A DNA stretch of 64,000 nt, taken from positions 620,001 through 684,000 of the forward strand of contig JAXLVA010000001.1 in NCBI GenBank assembly GCA_046329235.1, read 5' to 3'. The position numbers and the translations under genes are program-made. Shown piece by piece: positions 37,235-45,457 of the stretch. Under the pieces are notes generated by a model, which made no database searches, had not been told where the DNA came from, and saw nothing but the letters and a program-made list of their open reading frames with translations. How positions within the stretch are numbered: the stretch's first letter is position 1; each line of letters begins with the position of its first letter. Source of the stretch: JALONH01 sp046329235. GTDB taxonomy: Bacteria > Bacteroidota > Bacteroidia > Cytophagales > Cytophagaceae.

Positions 37235-39027
37235 AGCGTACGAATTTGTTGTATTAAATGACTAGCAGTGTTAGCTTCTTTAAAAGAATGGACACGCCAG
37301 CTAACTCCCCAATAGAAGATAGGGGAAATAAAGAGTAGTGCTCCTAAAACCATAGTAATATTAATGAATGTTTCAATATAGTCTACTTGTTGAAACTCTT
37401 GTGGGATATTCATAATGATAAATGAACTCACGATATAGACTACTGCCGAATTCACTAACATGAAATAAACAAAGCCAAACACAAACATGATGAATTGCAT
37501 TTGCATTAATGCAATGTAATTTTTCTTAAGGTAACGGAAGGTGGGTCCAAAAGAGGTAAATATACTTTGATTGTTTTCAACGGAGATACTGATTGCCGTC
37601 ATTATGATAGAAGAAAGACCAAGGAAGGCAATCAGTCTAAAGAAACCCGGTAACTCAAATATGATCATGAATACAAATACAGCTACCGCAGCATTGATAA
37701 AATACATGGATAATTGTTTTACCCCAACTTTGATAGATTCGTTTTTGGCATGATTACATTGAACAATTAGTAAGATGCTTGCCCATGCTATACCAGTTAT
37801 TAAAATCATTGGGAATGGCGCTGAATTGTCAATAAATCCGGTGAAACTAAATAAGTCAATTTCACTTCGAACATATTCATTTAACAGTTTGTATAAGACA
37901 GTAATGCTCATGGATGCTAAGACTACGATTAGTAGTTTCCAACCTAATCGCTTACCAATGTCTTTATGGAAAAGGTTCATGGCTACGTTAATACTTTCGC
38001 CATCACTCATAATCGAATTCTTATCCGGTATAACTAAGGTGTTCACCGGAACTTTATCTTCTTTTAATAAATTAGAGAAACCGGTTTTGCTCTTACGATA
38101 TGGGTAAATAACAAAGTATCCGACTAAAAAGACGAGAGAAAGTAGGATGAGGGTTAATCGAACCCAATCGCCCACATCGGTATAGCGTGTTAAGAAGCTC
38201 TCGATGATGGCCGCAAATGCGGTGATGGGGAGAGTACCCATCAATATCTTAAATCCTTGTTTAGCGGAACGTTGAAAAGCTTGAAGTCGGTTATAAGTAC
38301 CGGGGAACAGAAGTCCACTACCTAAACGTAATCCGGCGGTAGTAGCAATGACCATACCTCCAATTTCTAAGGTCCCATGAAGCCATATGGCTAACATCGA
38401 CTCTTGTAGTAATCCTTTTTCATAAAAGAAAAATTGGAATGTACCAAGCATGATACCATTGTAAATAGTCACCAGTATAGAGCCTATGCCCATTAATAAT
38501 CCGGCTGAAAAGGTGATGAAGTCAACACGAATATTGTTAATGGTGATTTTGAAATACATATCCAATTCATTCATGGATTTGTATACTGCCATGGGGTCAT
38601 CCTTTTCTATGTTCGCTTCTGTCATGGCTACATAGGAATCGCCCAAAATTGTGTTGGTGAAATGTGGGTCTTTAATGGAAGAAAATACTCCAATCATAAT
38701 GGAGATAACTAATGTGAAAAAACTTAGGGCAAGCTCTCTTCGAGACTCCCACATCATTTTGGGTAGTTCTTCTTTCCAGAATAAAAGGATGTCCTTGCGA
38801 TTTGAACGGCGGCTTTTGTATACGAATGTATAGAGCTTACGAACTAAGTCATTCAAATATAGACGTACACTTCTATTGTTGTAGAAGGTGCGTGCTACAG
38901 ATAAATCTTCACTTACTTGTATAAATTGATCTACCAGTTTGTCCGGATCTTTGGAAGACTGTTCTAAATGTTTTTCCAGATTCTTCCATTTATCTTTATT
39001 CTGGCGGATAAAAAAGGACTCTTTCAT
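37225..39027 (-). CDS. SpoIIM-like domain fused to a second membrane domain
   Basis: A 600-aa membrane protein. Residues 1-320 are a stage II sporulation protein M-like domain (EELPKMMWESRRELALSFFTLVISIMIGV; GTLEIGGMVIATTAGLRLGSGLLFPGTYNR). Residues 330-600 hold a second block of about six helices (FPMILITGIAWASILLIVQC; FLGLSSIIMTAISISVENNQS) that in many relatives is a separate gene. The SpoIIM name does not imply sporulation; in Bacteroidota it is part of the MoxR cluster, probably a transport- or assembly-related membrane component. First gene of the operon. Confidence 0.82.
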   Translation of the reverse strand: MKESFFIRQNKDKWKNLEKHLEQSSKDPDKLVDQFIQVSEDLSVARTFYNNRSVRLYLNDLVRKLYTFVYKSRRSNRKDILLFWKEELPKMMWESRRELALSFFTLVISIMIGVFSSIKDPHFTNTILGDSYVAMTEANIEKDDPMAVYKSMNELDMYFKITINNIRVDFITFSAGLLMGIGSILVTIYNGIMLGTFQFFFYEKGLLQESMLAIWLHGTLEIGGMVIATTAGLRLGSGLLFPGTYNRLQAFQRSAKQGFKILMGTLPITAFAAIIESFLTRYTDVGDWVRLTLILLSLVFLVGYFVIYPYRKSKTGFSNLLKEDKVPVNTLVIPDKNSIMSDGESINVAMNLFHKDIGKRLGWKLLIVVLASMSITVLYKLLNEYVRSEIDLFSFTGFIDNSAPFPMILITGIAWASILLIVQCNHAKNESIKVGVKQLSMYFINAAVAVFVFMIIFELPGFFRLIAFLGLSSIIMTAISISVENNQSIFTSFGPTFRYLKKNYIALMQMQFIMFVFGFVYFMLVNSAVVYIVSSFIIMNIPQEFQQVDYIETFINITMVLGALLFISPIFYWGVSWRVHSFKEANTASHLIQQIRTLWS

Positions 39028-39107
39028 GAGTTGTGGATACCAAATACAAAAGTTATAGCTTGAAAATAGTTAAAATCTTTATATTTAAAAATTACTAAGA
39101 GTAAAAT

Positions 39108-39833
39108 ATGACCACAGTTAGTATTCGAACGTCTCAAAATGTAGTAGTTGAATATGAAGCAGCTACTATTATGGAACGTGTTTTGGCTCAAATTATTGAT
39201 TCGATCATCATGGCTTTTACCGGTTTTATGCTTAGTCTGGGTTTGACTATGTTTGAAGGGGTAGATAGCGAAATTGCTTATTTGATAGGTGTTTCTATAG
39301 TGATGATATTTTATACCATGTTGTTTGAATTGTATAACAATGGACAGTCATTAGCTAAGAAAATGTTAGGTATTCAAGTAATTAGGTTAGATGGTCAGGA
39401 GTTAAAATTGAATGATGTTTTAAGTCGTTGGGCTTTTAGTTTTTTAGATATATACATGACCTTAGGCACCTTAGCGTTATTCATGGTTCAGCTTTCCAAT
39501 AATCGCCAACGAATTGGAGATTTGGTGGCTACCACTACGGTTATCAAATTGAGAGCTTCTTACCATGTATCTTTAGAAAATGTGTTAAGTCGTAAATCCT
39601 CTGAGGAATATGTGCCTGTGTATCCGGGTGTAACAAGGTTAAAAGAAGATCAAATGGTATTGTTAAAAAGTACCATTGAACGATATGAGAAATATAAAAA
39701 TGAGGCGCATGTGGATGCAGTAGTTCTGTTGGCTGAAAGAGTAGCGGAAAAACTAGATATGGCAGTGCCAAAGAAGAATAAATTAGAATTTTTAAAGCAA
39801 GTGTTAAAAGATTACGTCATACTAACTCGTTAA
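39108..39833 (+). CDS. RDD family membrane protein
   Basis: A 241-aa RDD protein: EAATIMERVLAQIIDSIIMAFTGFML (about 17-42), with helices at about 30-50, 60-80 and 110-130, and IRLDGQELKLNDVLSRW. The usual Arg-Asp-Asp motif is here R-AQIID. A 100-residue C-terminal helical tail follows. RDD genes regularly stand divergently beside SpoIIM/MoxR clusters and may form part of the same complex. A possible promoter (TTG at 39060, TATATTTA at 39080) has a spacer of only 17 bases. Confidence 0.85.
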   Translation: MTTVSIRTSQNVVVEYEAATIMERVLAQIIDSIIMAFTGFMLSLGLTMFEGVDSEIAYLIGVSIVMIFYTMLFELYNNGQSLAKKMLGIQVIRLDGQELKLNDVLSRWAFSFLDIYMTLGTLALFMVQLSNNRQRIGDLVATTTVIKLRASYHVSLENVLSRKSSEEYVPVYPGVTRLKEDQMVLLKSTIERYEKYKNEAHVDAVVLLAERVAEKLDMAVPKKNKLEFLKQVLKDYVILTR

Positions 39834-39841
39834 TAGGTGGT

Positions 39842-40339
39842 ATGAAAAGAGTACTTACGATACTGCTACTCACATTTTTGAGTGTTCCGGCGATTTATGG
39901 TCAAGTATATGATACCATTAGAATACAAATTGATGGAATGACCTGTTCTTTGTGTTCTAAAAATGTGCAAGATCAGTTGGAACGTATTTACTACATCAAA
40001 AAAATATCGATTGAATTGAATTCCAATATAGCCGTATTACTCGTAGATACAATCAATAATGTAAATCCGGAGGAAATGGCAAAAGCGGTATGGAATGCAG
40101 GATTCACGGTAGGTGCGTTTGAAATTCCTATTGCTAAAAGTAATCGTACAAACGGTATTTACAGTTACACCTTTTTGTCGGTGACTTCAGAAACCACACC
40201 ACTTAAAAAAGCCGGATATTATACGTTAGTAGGTAAGTGGTACATGAATCAAGAATCATTCAAAAAAGTGAAAAAACAAATGACGGGGATGACTTTTGTA
40301 AGTCCACCCGTGGGAAGTAAACTCGTTTATTATTATTGA
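39842..40339 (+). CDS. secreted heavy-metal-associated (HMA) domain protein
   Basis: A 165-aa exported protein: signal peptide (MKRVLTILLLTFLSVPAIYG) and an HMA fold with GMTCSLCSKNVQDQLERI, metal-binding Cys35 and Cys38, the Cu(I)-chaperone motif MTCXXC. The C-terminal 80 residues are unassigned. Periplasmic location suggests copper or mercury binding outside the cytoplasm rather than a CopZ role. It is nine bases after the RDD gene and one base overlaps the next start. Confidence 0.82.
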   Translation: MKRVLTILLLTFLSVPAIYGQVYDTIRIQIDGMTCSLCSKNVQDQLERIYYIKKISIELNSNIAVLLVDTINNVNPEEMAKAVWNAGFTVGAFEIPIAKSNRTNGIYSYTFLSVTSETTPLKKAGYYTLVGKWYMNQESFKKVKKQMTGMTFVSPPVGSKLVYYY

Positions 40340-41307
40340 TGTTTCGCCTGTTTACAATACTTCTAGTTTTGACATGTACCCGTTTACAGGCACAAGAGTT
40401 ATTTCCTTATGCGGAGGCTGCATCTACTTTGCCCAAACATGTAGGGCAAGCGCGTATCATGTATATGAACTACAAAGAGCAGACCTCCAATCGTATCAAA
40501 AACTGGTATGGATTACAGTATAGTTATGGCATTACACCTAAGTGGACGGTAGGCACTACTGTAGGAGTTTCAAATCACCATTTTAATAAATTCCCATCGG
40601 ATATACAGACGTATTTTTTTAATCACCACTTACGTTCGTACCCCGGAGCTACCACTTTGATAGAAGGGATTAATGTACGTACAAAGTATCGCTTCTATAC
40701 CCGCGACCGACATCAAGAACACTTACGTGCGTCTTTTTATTTTCAAGGTTGTAAATCCTTTGTAGCACATGATGAGGCGGAGCCAGTGTTAACTACAGAT
40801 AATTCCGGAATAGGGGGAGGCTTGATTGGAACCTATCTGATTAAAAAGTTTGCGGTTTCCATGACCATCGATTATATCTATCCTATGGCTTATTATCAAG
40901 ATAATATAGGTCTAATGTTTCGTTCCGGTAATGCCATGGAAATTAGCACCTCTTTTGGTTATAGAGTGTGGCCTTTTAAGTATAACTCGTATAATGACGT
41001 GAACGTCAATTTTTATGCTGAGTTTTTAATGAAACAGTATGGAAGAGCTACTGTTCGTGAGAATGGAAAATATTGGGTCTTTGAAAACTTTCAATATTCC
41101 GACCCTTATATCTATGCCACTTTAAAAGAAAACTTTTACATCGACGGTCGCTTTTATATTCAATTAATTTTTCAATCCAACGACCGGATAGATTTTGGAG
41201 TCTATTTCCCTATGGTGAGTCGTTCTTACAATTATTGGTACCCACACTACATGGTGCAATATACGACTACCTTGTATGGTAAAAAGAGTAAGAAAGTTAC
41301 GCGCTAG
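40339..41307 (+). CDS. predicted outer-membrane porin-like protein
   Basis: A 322-aa protein with a signal peptide (MFRLFTILLVLTCTRLQAQ) and alternating beta-strand pattern throughout, including a final strand (HYMVQYTTTLYGKKS). I do not recognise the family; similar proteins beside HMA genes are annotated as hypothetical or transporter. ATG at 40339 overlaps the HMA stop (TGATG), so the two are translationally coupled and probably form an export or sensing pair for a metal; this is inference. Confidence 0.7.
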   Translation: MFRLFTILLVLTCTRLQAQELFPYAEAASTLPKHVGQARIMYMNYKEQTSNRIKNWYGLQYSYGITPKWTVGTTVGVSNHHFNKFPSDIQTYFFNHHLRSYPGATTLIEGINVRTKYRFYTRDRHQEHLRASFYFQGCKSFVAHDEAEPVLTTDNSGIGGGLIGTYLIKKFAVSMTIDYIYPMAYYQDNIGLMFRSGNAMEISTSFGYRVWPFKYNSYNDVNVNFYAEFLMKQYGRATVRENGKYWVFENFQYSDPYIYATLKENFYIDGRFYIQLIFQSNDRIDFGVYFPMVSRSYNYWYPHYMVQYTTTLYGKKSKKVTR

Positions 41308-41590
41308 GGTACTGTTTTTTAATTTGATAATCCCAAAGAAAGGTTCCAAAAGGAATAAAAGAAAGCACAAATCCCCAGATACAAAAGGATAGTTTCCATT
41401 TCAATTCTGACCAAGCTAGGTATATAGCATAGACCAAGGCTAAAAATAACATTCCGTGGATCATTCCGGTCACTCGAACTGCCATGGGCATATCATACAT
41501 GTATTTCAAAGGCATGGCAATTCCTAACAGAAGTAAGAAAGAAACACCTTCGGCAAATGCTGTGATACGGATAAAGGAGTGAGTAGTCAT
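41297..41590 (-). CDS. DUF3817 small membrane protein
   Basis: A 97-aa protein of three to four helices: RITAFAEGVSFLLLLGIAMPLKY, VTGMIHGMLFLALVYAIYL and WGFVLSFIPFGTFLWD. These match DUF3817, a small integral membrane family of unknown role. Its 3' end overlaps the convergent porin-like gene by 11 bases. Confidence 0.85.
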   Translation of the reverse strand: MTTHSFIRITAFAEGVSFLLLLGIAMPLKYMYDMPMAVRVTGMIHGMLFLALVYAIYLAWSELKWKLSFCIWGFVLSFIPFGTFLWDYQIKKQYPSA

Positions 41591-41748
41591 GGGTAGTTGC
41601 TAGAATTTAGTAATTAGAACCTATAATTAAGTACAATATTTTGAACAGCAGTCCGTCTCTGTACTTAACACTCCAAACTTAATACTAAATATCCATTTTC
41701 CATAGGGGTAAGTAGGGGTTGAGGAGTCTTACTAAAAACAAGATAGCT

Positions 41749-41988
41749 ATGATACGTGCCTTTATTAAACAATCCATTATAGAAGTATTACAAAAGGAGA
41801 TTTTGGTTAAAACCACCAGAATTAGACCTAATGATCGATTGGGAGCAGATTGCCATTTAAATGAATTGGAATTGAACTGGTTATTAAATGAAGTCGAGCA
41901 GTCGTACCATGTGCAAATTCCTGATAACTCTATTACGTTACAGCATCGCTTAAGTGATGTGGTCACGGTAGTGAAGAAAGCTTTATAG
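41749..41988 (+). CDS. acyl-carrier-like protein lacking the usual phosphopantetheine Ser
   Basis: A 79-aa acidic helical protein. It follows the acyl carrier protein pattern: a first helix (IRAFIKQSIIEVLQKEIL), then IRPNDRLGADCHLNELELNWLL where real ACPs have GxDSL, then QSYHVQIPDNSI and a last helix LSDVVTVVKKAL. The Ser of DSL is absent; Cys-His stand there with one extra residue. It may be a degenerate ACP or a structural homologue. An ATG at 41749 is preferred to an upstream TTG at 41719. A strong terminator follows. Confidence 0.6.
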   Translation: MIRAFIKQSIIEVLQKEILVKTTRIRPNDRLGADCHLNELELNWLLNEVEQSYHVQIPDNSITLQHRLSDVVTVVKKAL

Positions 41989-42015
41989 TAAAGTTTAAAT
42001 TGGTTGTTTTTATAA

Positions 42016-42063
42016 CTCCGTGATTGGTCCTTATGTGGTTTGCCGATTACGGAGATTTTTTTT
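42016..42063 (+). terminator. rho-independent terminator after the ACP-like gene
   Basis: A 12-bp stem (CTCCGTGATTGG / CCGATTACGGAG with two G-U pairs) is followed by eight Ts. The first repeat of type A begins three bases further. Confidence 0.9.
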
Positions 42064-42065
42064 GG

Positions 42066-42148
42066 GGGCGCCCGGGCGGGCTATCCGCTACAATCTTTTG
42101 CTCGTGCCTCGCAAAAGGATTTTCGCTGCTATCCCTGGCGCGGGGTAG
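42066..42148 (+). repeat. palindromic repeat type A, copy 1
   Basis: An 83-bp GC-rich unit: a GGGCGGGCTATCCGCTAC half, an inner hairpin (AATCTTTTGC / GCAAAAGGATT), then CGCTGCTATCCCTGGCGCGG. The same unit occurs at 48207-48289 with about five differences, and a diverged inverted copy lies at 51440-51537. It is far richer in GC than the flanks. Confidence 0.85.
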
Positions 42149-42243
42149 AAGTGCCCCATTTTAGCCTTTAACCTTCTATTAAAAACTTGCCGGAAACAAG
42201 GTAATTCAGTAATTTACAAATCGTGGATTTTAGTCAGCACGCA

Positions 42244-42275
42244 TTGTTAACCGAATTTTGAATTATTTAGTTTTT
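42244..42275 (+). promoter_or_regulatory. putative promoter of the sugar-catabolic cluster
   Basis: TTG at 42244-42246, 21 bases, then TAGTTTTT at 42268-42275, one mismatch from TAnnTTTG. The ATG of the oxidoreductase follows eight bases later, so the leader would be very short. Confidence 0.4.
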
Positions 42276-42282
42276 ATCCAGC

Positions 42283-43443
42283 ATGAATCCAGGCAAAAAA
42301 GTAAAGATGGGGATGATAGGCGGAGCCGGCGATGCCTTTATTGGAGCCGTGCATCGGATGGCTGCTTCTGTAGACGGACAAATCGAACTCGTTTGTGGGG
42401 CTTTTAGTAGTCATGCCGATAAATCTATCCAAACTGGGAAAGATTTAGGTTTAGCAGATAATCGTATCTATACTTCGTACCAAGAGATGATTCTGCAGGA
42501 AGCAAAGTTGCCTGAATCCGAACGTATGGAATTTGTCTCCATCGTAACGCCTAATCACTTACATTTTGAACCTTGCATGTTGGCTTTGGATAATGGTTTT
42601 CATGTGTTATGTGAAAAACCGTTAGCTCTAAATGTTCAAGAAGCTACTTTACTCGAACAAAAAATAAAAGCCACCGGATTACTATTTGGTCTTATGCATA
42701 ACTACACCGGTTATCCTATGGTGAAGCAAGCACGTGAGATGATTCAAAAAGGTAACTTAGGTAAGATTCGTAAGGTAGTAGTAGAGTATATGCAAGGCTG
42801 GCTAACGGATCGTATTGAAACTTCAGGACAGAAACAAGCCTCTTGGCGAACAGATCCTACTAAAGCAGGTATCAGTTGCTGCACCGGAGACATTGGTACC
42901 CACGCCGAAAACTTAGCCGAATATATTACCGGATTAAAAATACAAGAACTCGCTGCTGATGTTACTTCCGTTGTGGAAGGGCGTACACTCGATGATGATG
43001 CTTCCGTTTTACTGAGAATGGAAAATGGTGTTAAAGGACTGTTGTTCTGTAGTCAAATTGCTACCGGCGAACAAAATGAATTAAAAATTAGAGTTTACGG
43101 AGAAAACGGTGGATTAGAATGGTTGCAGTCGGAACCGAATGTATTAAAACTACTATGGAAAGATGCTCCGGAACAAATATATAGAACAGGAGCCGGTAAA
43201 AGTTATCTGTCCGATGCTGCACTCGCTCACACTCGATTACCCGGTGGTCATCCTGAGGGTTATCTGGAAGCCATGGCAAATCTATATCGCAATTTTGCTT
43301 ACCATATTCGTGCAGTGAAAAACTCCGTAGATACCAATCCGCTGTTTGATTATCCAACTATCTCCGATGGAGTACGTGGTATGCGCTTTATCGAAGCAGT
43401 GATTGAATCAGGCAAACAAAATGCTTCTTGGGTTAAACTTTGA
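42283..43443 (+). CDS. Gfo/Idh/MocA family oxidoreductase
   Basis: A 386-aa NAD(P)-dependent sugar or inositol oxidoreductase. The Rossmann motif GMIGGAGDAFIGAVHRMAA (about 10-28) is followed by SIVTPNHLHFEPCMLALDNG and the signature EKPLALNVQEA (about 112-122), with catalytic-type His in DIGTHAENLAEYITG. It probably oxidises or reduces a sugar at C1-C3. It is 12 bases ahead of a sugar isomerase/epimerase, a pairing seen in inositol and 3-keto-glycoside catabolism; the substrate is not identifiable from sequence. Confidence 0.9.
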   Translation: MNPGKKVKMGMIGGAGDAFIGAVHRMAASVDGQIELVCGAFSSHADKSIQTGKDLGLADNRIYTSYQEMILQEAKLPESERMEFVSIVTPNHLHFEPCMLALDNGFHVLCEKPLALNVQEATLLEQKIKATGLLFGLMHNYTGYPMVKQAREMIQKGNLGKIRKVVVEYMQGWLTDRIETSGQKQASWRTDPTKAGISCCTGDIGTHAENLAEYITGLKIQELAADVTSVVEGRTLDDDASVLLRMENGVKGLLFCSQIATGEQNELKIRVYGENGGLEWLQSEPNVLKLLWKDAPEQIYRTGAGKSYLSDAALAHTRLPGGHPEGYLEAMANLYRNFAYHIRAVKNSVDTNPLFDYPTISDGVRGMRFIEAVIESGKQNASWVKL

Positions 43444-43455
43444 AATCATTACCAT

Positions 43456-44469
43456 ATGAGAACCATTAAAGGTCCGGCAATATTTCTAGCGCAGTTCATG
43501 GATGATCAAGCTCCATTTAACTCGTTGGATTCTATTTGTCGTTGGGCTGTTTCTTTAGGTTATAAAGGCGTTCAAATTCCAACTTGGGATGCTCGCTGTA
43601 TCAATCTGCAATTAGCAGCTGAGAGTGAAACCTACGCTCAAGAAGTACAAGGCATTGTAGCGCAGCATGGATTACAGATATCGGAACTGTCTACACATTT
43701 ACAAGGTCAGTTAGTAGCTACTCATTCCGCATACTCTGAAATGTTTGATGCCTTTGCTCCGGCACAAGTAAAAGGGAATGTAAATGCTCGTACGGAGTGG
43801 GCTGTACAACAATTACGTTATGCTGCTAAAGCAAGTGAACGTTTAGGTTTGAAAGCACACGCTACTTTTTCCGGAGCGTTGTTATGGCATACCATGTATC
43901 CATGGCCACAACGCAAAGCAGGTCAAGTACAAGAAGGATTTAAAGAATTAGCCACACGTTGGTTGCCTATCTTGAATGCTTTTGATGAAGCAGGAGTAGA
44001 CCTTTGTTATGAAATACATCCGGGTGAAGATTTACATGATGGTATCACCTTCGAACGTTTTTTAGAAGCTACAGGAAATCATAAACGTGCTAATATCCTA
44101 TATGACCCTAGCCATTTCTTATTACAACAACTTAATTATTTAGACTTCATCGATTATTATCATGAACGCATTAAAATGTTTCATGTGAAAGATGCCGAGT
44201 TTAATCCTAGCGGTAAGTCAGGGGTGTACGGCGGTTATCAAGATTGGATCGATAGACCGGGACGATTCCGCTCTCCGGGTGATGGACAAATCAATTTTAA
44301 AGCAATCTTTTCTAAACTTACTCAATATGACTTTCCGGGTTGGGCAGTCTTAGAATGGGAATGTTGTATGAAACATCCGGAAGATGGCGCCAAGGAAGGA
44401 GTAGATTTTATTAATCGTCATATCATACGAGTAACTGAAAAGACCTTTGACGATTTTGCAGGCAACTAA
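43456..44469 (+). CDS. sugar phosphate isomerase/epimerase (AP-endonuclease-2 TIM barrel)
   Basis: A 337-aa xylose-isomerase-like TIM barrel. Metal and substrate residues appear in LCYEIHPGEDLHDG (about 177-190), NILYDPSHFLLQ (about 213-224), RIKMFHVKDAEF (about 240-251) and AVLEWECCMKHPEDG (about 297-311). Members include hydroxypyruvate isomerase, inosose dehydratase and 3-keto-sugar enzymes. Operonic coupling to the Gfo/Idh/MocA protein supports a joint role in sugar catabolism. Confidence 0.88.
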   Translation: MRTIKGPAIFLAQFMDDQAPFNSLDSICRWAVSLGYKGVQIPTWDARCINLQLAAESETYAQEVQGIVAQHGLQISELSTHLQGQLVATHSAYSEMFDAFAPAQVKGNVNARTEWAVQQLRYAAKASERLGLKAHATFSGALLWHTMYPWPQRKAGQVQEGFKELATRWLPILNAFDEAGVDLCYEIHPGEDLHDGITFERFLEATGNHKRANILYDPSHFLLQQLNYLDFIDYYHERIKMFHVKDAEFNPSGKSGVYGGYQDWIDRPGRFRSPGDGQINFKAIFSKLTQYDFPGWAVLEWECCMKHPEDGAKEGVDFINRHIIRVTEKTFDDFAGN

Positions 44470-44482
44470 AAACTTTTCATAG

Positions 44483-45433
44483 ATGAATAACCAACTAGCT
44501 ATTTTGACCTTACTTTGCCTGGGCATACTAATGTCCTGTGAACAGCAACCGTCAACAGAAACAACTACCGCAACCGAGGTTTTAGATACCTCTCTAGTAT
44601 TACAGAGTACGTTAGAGATTTTTGATTTAGAAACTTCTTCACGAACTATTGTATACCAAGCCAAAGAACATTTTGAAGCACCTAACTGGTCTAAAGATGG
44701 AGAGTTCTTTATCTACAATAGTAAAGGAAGATTGTACAGAATTCCTGTAACAGGAGGTGTGCCGGAATTAATTACATCTGATTTTGCTACTCGTTGTAAT
44801 AACGATCATGGTATATCACCGGATAATTCTACTATCGTGATTAGTCATCACGAAGAGAAAACGGGAAACTCTATCATTTATACTTTTCCTATAGAAGGAG
44901 GAACTCCTAAACAAATCACGCCAAAAGGGCCTTCTTATTGGCATGGTTGGTCGCCGGATGGTTCCATGTTAGCGTATTGTGCAGAGCGTAACGGAGAGTT
45001 TGATATCTACACCATTCCTGTGAATGGAGGGGAAGAAAAACGATTGACTTCTGCTAACGGATTAGATGATGGTCCGGATTATTCTTACGATGGTAAATAT
45101 ATTTACTTCAACTCTGTGCGTACCGGACAAATGAAAATATGGCGCATGAAACCGGATGGCAGTGAACAAACTCAAATCACTAAAGATGATTACAATGACT
45201 GGTTTGCGCATCCATCTCCAAATAATAAATGGATTGTTTTTCTTTCCTACGATAAAACAGTAGACGGCCATCCGGCAGATAAGCAAGTGAAGTTACGCTT
45301 GATGTCTATGGAGGGTGGGGAAGCTAAAGTACTTACAGAACTTTTTGGAGGGCAGGGAACTATCAATGTTCCTTCATGGTCGCCCGATAGCAAACGTTTT
45401 GCTTTTGTTAGTTATCAATATGTTAAAAAATAG
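44483..45433 (+). CDS. TolB-like beta-propeller lipoprotein
   Basis: A 316-aa lipoprotein: MNNQLAILTLLCLGILMSC with lipobox Cys19. The mature part shows WD40-like/PD40 repeats: ISPDNSTIVISHHE, WSPDGSMLAYCAERNG, YSYDGKYIYFNSVRTG, PSPNNKWIVFLSYD and WSPDSKRFAFVSYQ. These form a propeller for protein or glycan binding. It is part of the sugar cluster, 13 bases after the isomerase, and may be a periplasmic binding or scaffold protein. It is not part of a Tol-Pal operon. Confidence 0.85.
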   Translation: MNNQLAILTLLCLGILMSCEQQPSTETTTATEVLDTSLVLQSTLEIFDLETSSRTIVYQAKEHFEAPNWSKDGEFFIYNSKGRLYRIPVTGGVPELITSDFATRCNNDHGISPDNSTIVISHHEEKTGNSIIYTFPIEGGTPKQITPKGPSYWHGWSPDGSMLAYCAERNGEFDIYTIPVNGGEEKRLTSANGLDDGPDYSYDGKYIYFNSVRTGQMKIWRMKPDGSEQTQITKDDYNDWFAHPSPNNKWIVFLSYDKTVDGHPADKQVKLRLMSMEGGEAKVLTELFGGQGTINVPSWSPDSKRFAFVSYQYVKK

Positions 45434-45457
45434 ATATTAGAATTCATTATATAAGTT

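Noticed and set aside
37225..39027. Sporulation function for the SpoIIM-like gene
   Set aside because: The domain is widespread in non-sporulating bacteria and here sits in a MoxR/DUF58 cluster; no other sporulation gene is present.
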